A stretch of DNA of 64,000 nucleotides from Phyllobacterium zundukense (GTDB taxonomy: Bacteria > Pseudomonadota > Alphaproteobacteria > Rhizobiales > Rhizobiaceae), in the NCBI RefSeq assembly GCF_025452195.1, contig NZ_CP104973.1:2835001-2899000 (forward strand), in the 5' to 3' direction. A program made the translations under genes and the position numbers. The notes beneath the pieces are model-generated. The model saw only the letters and a program-made list of their open reading frames with translations. It was not told where the DNA came from and made no database searches. Positions 61,472-64,000 of the stretch are shown here, piece by piece; within the stretch, counting starts at the first letter, position 1; every line of letters starts with the position of its first letter.

Positions 61472-64000
61472 TCAAAAGAAGCCTTTCTTCTGCCACCAGC
61501 CCTTTTTGGCCGGTTCAACTTCGGACTTCTTCTCTTTGCCGGTTGAGGTGACGACAGGCGTGCTGGACTCAACCACTTTGGGCGCTGGTGCCGGTGTAGA
61601 TTCTACCGCGGGCTCAACCTTTGCCTCTACCGGTTCAACAGTGGCCGCTGGCTCCGAGGCCTCGGTTACAACGGGCGCATCGGCTTTTTTCGCCGATTTA
61701 CGCGGGGCGCGTTTGGGCTTTACAGGGGCTTCGGGTTCCGCTTCGGCTAGAACTTCTGCGACGGCGATCTCGGCGGCTTCGATTGCCGCCTTGGAGCGCG
61801 ATCTGCGTTTTACCGGCTTCTTTGCAAGGATATCGTCGATTGCCACAGGTTCTTCAGCAGAAAGCACCTCAGCCGTCGCTGGCACTGAAGCAGCTTCAGC
61901 TGCATCGGCGATCGCCTCGATCGTCTTCGGCTTGGAGAAATCGGGCAATGGGATCGACACGAACACAGGCTCGGCATCCGGCACGGCTCTGGCAGTTACG
62001 CGATTTTCTGCATCGTCGCCGTCATCGAAGCGCTTGTTCTTCCGCCCGCCGCGGCGTCCCCGCCGGCGCTTCTTGCGCCGTTCGTTTTCCTCTTCGCGCG
62101 CCTTGGTTGCCGCTGCGTCTTCGCCTTCGACCGCTGGCTGGTCGGCGTCATCGTCATCGCTAATGACCTGCTGGCCATGCTCGACACCTGCCGATTCCTG
62201 GCGATCGCGACCACCGCGCCGCCGCCGCTTGCGCTTGCGTTTGCGCGATGCGTCGTCATTGTCAGCGCTCCGTGCGGTCTCGCTGGTCTGCACCTCGGCG
62301 CCGTCATCATCCGCATCTTCGATGACCGGATCGCTTTCGTCGAAATCATCGGCGATGCCGAGAGTTGGTGTCTCGGTCAACGGAACGATCGGGCCAAGGG
62401 CTATCGAGCCCTTGTCGATGGCGAAGTGCTGGGCGCCAACGCTGTCGTCGGCTTCAATGCTGATGGTCAGGCCAAAACGTGCTTCGAGATCGGCGAGGTT
62501 CTGGCGCTTGTGATTGAGAACATAGAGCGCAGTCGCGACAGTCGTGCGAACAATGATGTTATTCTGCGAATGACGGAGCAGATATTCCTCGATCGAGCGC
62601 ATGACGTGCAGCGCGACAGAGGAGGCGGAGCGTACGTGTCCTGTGCCACCGCAAACTGCGCAAACCTGGGTCGTTGATTCCAGAACGCTGGCGCGGATGC
62701 GCTGACGCGACATTTCAAGCAGGCCGAAATGGGAAATGCGGCCGACCTGGATGCGGGCCCGATCATCTTTCAGACAATCCTTCATCCGCTTTTCCACCGC
62801 CCGGTTGTTGCGGTTTTCTTCCATGTCGATGAAGTCGATGACAATCAGGCCGGCAAGATCGCGCAGACGCAACTGACGCGCGATTTCATCTGCCGCTTCA
62901 AGATTTGTCTGCAAAGCAGTGTCTTCAATGGAATGTTCGCGCGTCGAGCGTCCGGAGTTGACGTCTATTGCAACCAGCGCTTCGGTCTGGTTGATTATGA
63001 TATAGCCGCCGGACTTCAAGGTCACTTGCGGCTGCAGCATGCGATCGAGTTGTGCCTCGATGCCATTGCGCGCGAAGATCGGAGTCAGTTCGCGGTAGGG
63101 CTGAACGACTTTCGCGTGGCTCGGCATGAGCATGCGCATAAAGTCCTTGGCCTCGCGATAGCCTTCTTCACCGGCAACTGCAATTTCCGTGATGTCCTTG
63201 TTGTAAAGGTCGCGGATCGAACGCTTGATCAGGCTGCCTTCCTCATAAACGAGAGTCGGTGCAGACGATGCAAGTGTAAGGCTGCGAACATTCTCCCACA
63301 GCCGCATCAGATATTCGTAGTCGCGCTTGACTTCCGGCTTGGTGCGCATGGCGCCGGCGGTGCGCAGGATCACGCCCATGCCTTTCGGCACTTCGAGATC
63401 CTTGACGATGTCCTTCAGGCGCTTGCGATCCTGGATGCTGGTGATCTTGCGCGAAATACCGCCGCCACGTGCGGTGTTTGGCATCAAGACTGAATACCGA
63501 CCGGCGAGCGAGAGATAGGTCGTGAGGGCTGCACCCTTGTTGCCGCGTTCTTCCTTGACCACCTGAACGAGCAGGATCTGACGGCGCTTGATGACGTCCT
63601 GAATATTGTACTGACGGCGCTGGAACCGCTGATGCGTCGGAACTTCTTCCATCGCATCTTCAGCACCGACCGATTCGACTTCATCGAGTTCGTCGTGGAC
63701 CTCGTCTTTGTCCTCGTTCGAGCGACTACGCGATCTCCTCGAATTACCTTCGCCGGCATCATCAGATACCGGCCTTTCATCATCGCTTTCTGTTGCTTCG
63801 TCCGCAGCGCCGGTATTGACGGCTTCCGAAATCACATCCGCTTCAATGGCAGCTGCCATAGTCTGGCTACCACCTTCCGGTGTCGAGTCGTCGTCGCTTG
63901 ATTCGTGCGAAGCGGCCTGTGTGGAGGCTTCGCCCTCGTCATCGGAAGTGGCGACGTCTTCGTCGGAAGCGTCGAGCTTGGATGCGTCGTCTTCCTGCCG
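61472..64000 (-). CDS. rne: Ribonuclease E/G, partial (N-terminus beyond the window)
   Basis: 842 codons are open to the window end; no start is visible, and the Met at 63859 is internal. The visible N-terminal ~130 residues are a Asp/Glu/Ser/Arg-rich insertion (DDERPVSDDAGEGNSRRSRSRSNEDKDE), typical within the S1 domain region of alphaproteobacterial RNase E. Then the S1/5'-sensor and DNase-I-like catalytic domain: AIDVNSGRSTREHSIE and VIDFIDMEENRNNRAVEKRM (catalytic Asp residues), zinc-link CAVCGGTGHVR (Cys-x2-Cys). The C-terminal ~300 residues are disordered, with Arg/Lys-rich RKRKRKRRRRGGRDR and RRKKRRRGRRGGRKNKR arms for RNA and degradosome partners and a Pro/Ala-rich tail. Essential endoribonuclease for mRNA decay and rRNA processing. 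Confidence 0.97.
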   Translation of the reverse strand, partial: RQEDDASKLDASDEDVATSDDEGEASTQAASHESSDDDSTPEGGSQTMAAAIEADVISEAVNTGAADEATESDDERPVSDDAGEGNSRRSRSRSNEDKDEVHDELDEVESVGAEDAMEEVPTHQRFQRRQYNIQDVIKRRQILLVQVVKEERGNKGAALTTYLSLAGRYSVLMPNTARGGGISRKITSIQDRKRLKDIVKDLEVPKGMGVILRTAGAMRTKPEVKRDYEYLMRLWENVRSLTLASSAPTLVYEEGSLIKRSIRDLYNKDITEIAVAGEEGYREAKDFMRMLMPSHAKVVQPYRELTPIFARNGIEAQLDRMLQPQVTLKSGGYIIINQTEALVAIDVNSGRSTREHSIEDTALQTNLEAADEIARQLRLRDLAGLIVIDFIDMEENRNNRAVEKRMKDCLKDDRARIQVGRISHFGLLEMSRQRIRASVLESTTQVCAVCGGTGHVRSASSVALHVMRSIEEYLLRHSQNNIIVRTTVATALYVLNHKRQNLADLEARFGLTISIEADDSVGAQHFAIDKGSIALGPIVPLTETPTLGIADDFDESDPVIEDADDDGAEVQTSETARSADNDDASRKRKRKRRRRGGRDRQESAGVEHGQQVISDDDDADQPAVEGEDAAATKAREEENERRKKRRRGRRGGRKNKRFDDGDDAENRVTARAVPDAEPVFVSIPLPDFSKPKTIEAIADAAEAASVPATAEVLSAEEPVAIDDILAKKPVKRRSRSKAAIEAAEIAVAEVLAEAEPEAPVKPKRAPRKSAKKADAPVVTEASEPAATVEPVEAKVEPAVESTPAPAPKVVESSTPVVTSTGKEKKSEVEPAKKGWWQKKGFF

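Overview
The window looks like a chromosomal segment of an alphaproteobacterium of the order Hyphomicrobiales (Rhizobiales), close to Brucellaceae/Phyllobacteriaceae. This is inferred from the protein set (trigger factor with a lysine-rich tail, an RNase E with an acidic N-terminal insertion, NDUFA12, a DUF2155 protein, alaC-like/hom/glpX/recJ in a row, aroQ-accB-accC-aat in a row), from a GTTC-N7-GTTC SOS box, and from several families of short palindromic intergenic repeats. No rRNA, CRISPR array, prophage or complete insertion sequence was seen.

Layout. 1-1121: end of a DUF2157-like membrane protein plus its GDYXXLXY partner, then tRNA-Leu(TAG). 1342-7660: surface-polysaccharide block, with a complete minus-strand dTDP-L-rhamnose operon (rfbA-rfbC-rfbB-rfbD) divergent from a large two-domain GT4 glycosyltransferase. 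7775-13950: HlyD-type inner-membrane protein with a small partner, then an RND efflux pump and its adaptor. 14496-19153: tig, a BKACE-family enzyme, radC, map and sfsA. 19204-19830: a candidate small RNA ahead of sfsA, a small lipoprotein and tRNA-Glu(TTC). 19978-23836: M15-like cell-wall peptidase, PHA synthase phaC and a lipoprotein. 24215-30758: alanine-type aminotransferase, homoserine dehydrogenase (disrupted by a frameshift in this sequence), glpX, a secreted hypothetical protein and recJ. 30912-32156: Y-family polymerase with an SOS box at its start. 32157-40642: more variable region with repeat pairs, a lipoprotein, a DUF4239 protein, a Tat-exported hydrolase, a large autotransporter, a frameshifted Tat-exported M14-like protein and an exported epoxide hydrolase. 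40650-43895: a TetR-controlled divergent locus (NmrA-like reductase, DUF1772, PaiB on one side; tetR and a small SET-domain protein on the other). 44028-49594: class III cyclase/TPR protein, YHS protein, ankyrin protein and a divergent EF-G-like GTPase. 49674-51637: CynX-type MFS transporter with a GntR regulator. 51791-64000: housekeeping block (gatB, two GNATs, NDUFA12, DUF2155, VOC protein, aat, accC, accB, aroQ, DsbA-like, M48 protease) ending in rne, which runs off the window.

Main points for a second look: a well-formed candidate sRNA with CCUCC/CUCC anti-Shine-Dalgarno motifs (19204-19312); paired TGAG-N5-CTCA operators flanking the tetR/NmrA divergent promoter; a 17-bp operator in front of gntR; a 15-bp palindrome on the glpX promoter; two single-base frameshifts (hom near 26465 and the M14-like gene near 38620); and a roughly 142-bp palindromic repeat present twice plus one solo end. 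I did not find a gene set that I could defend as a wholly new multi-gene system; the TetR/SET/NmrA/DUF1772/PaiB locus is the nearest candidate. All calls come from reading the sequence; no database search was run.
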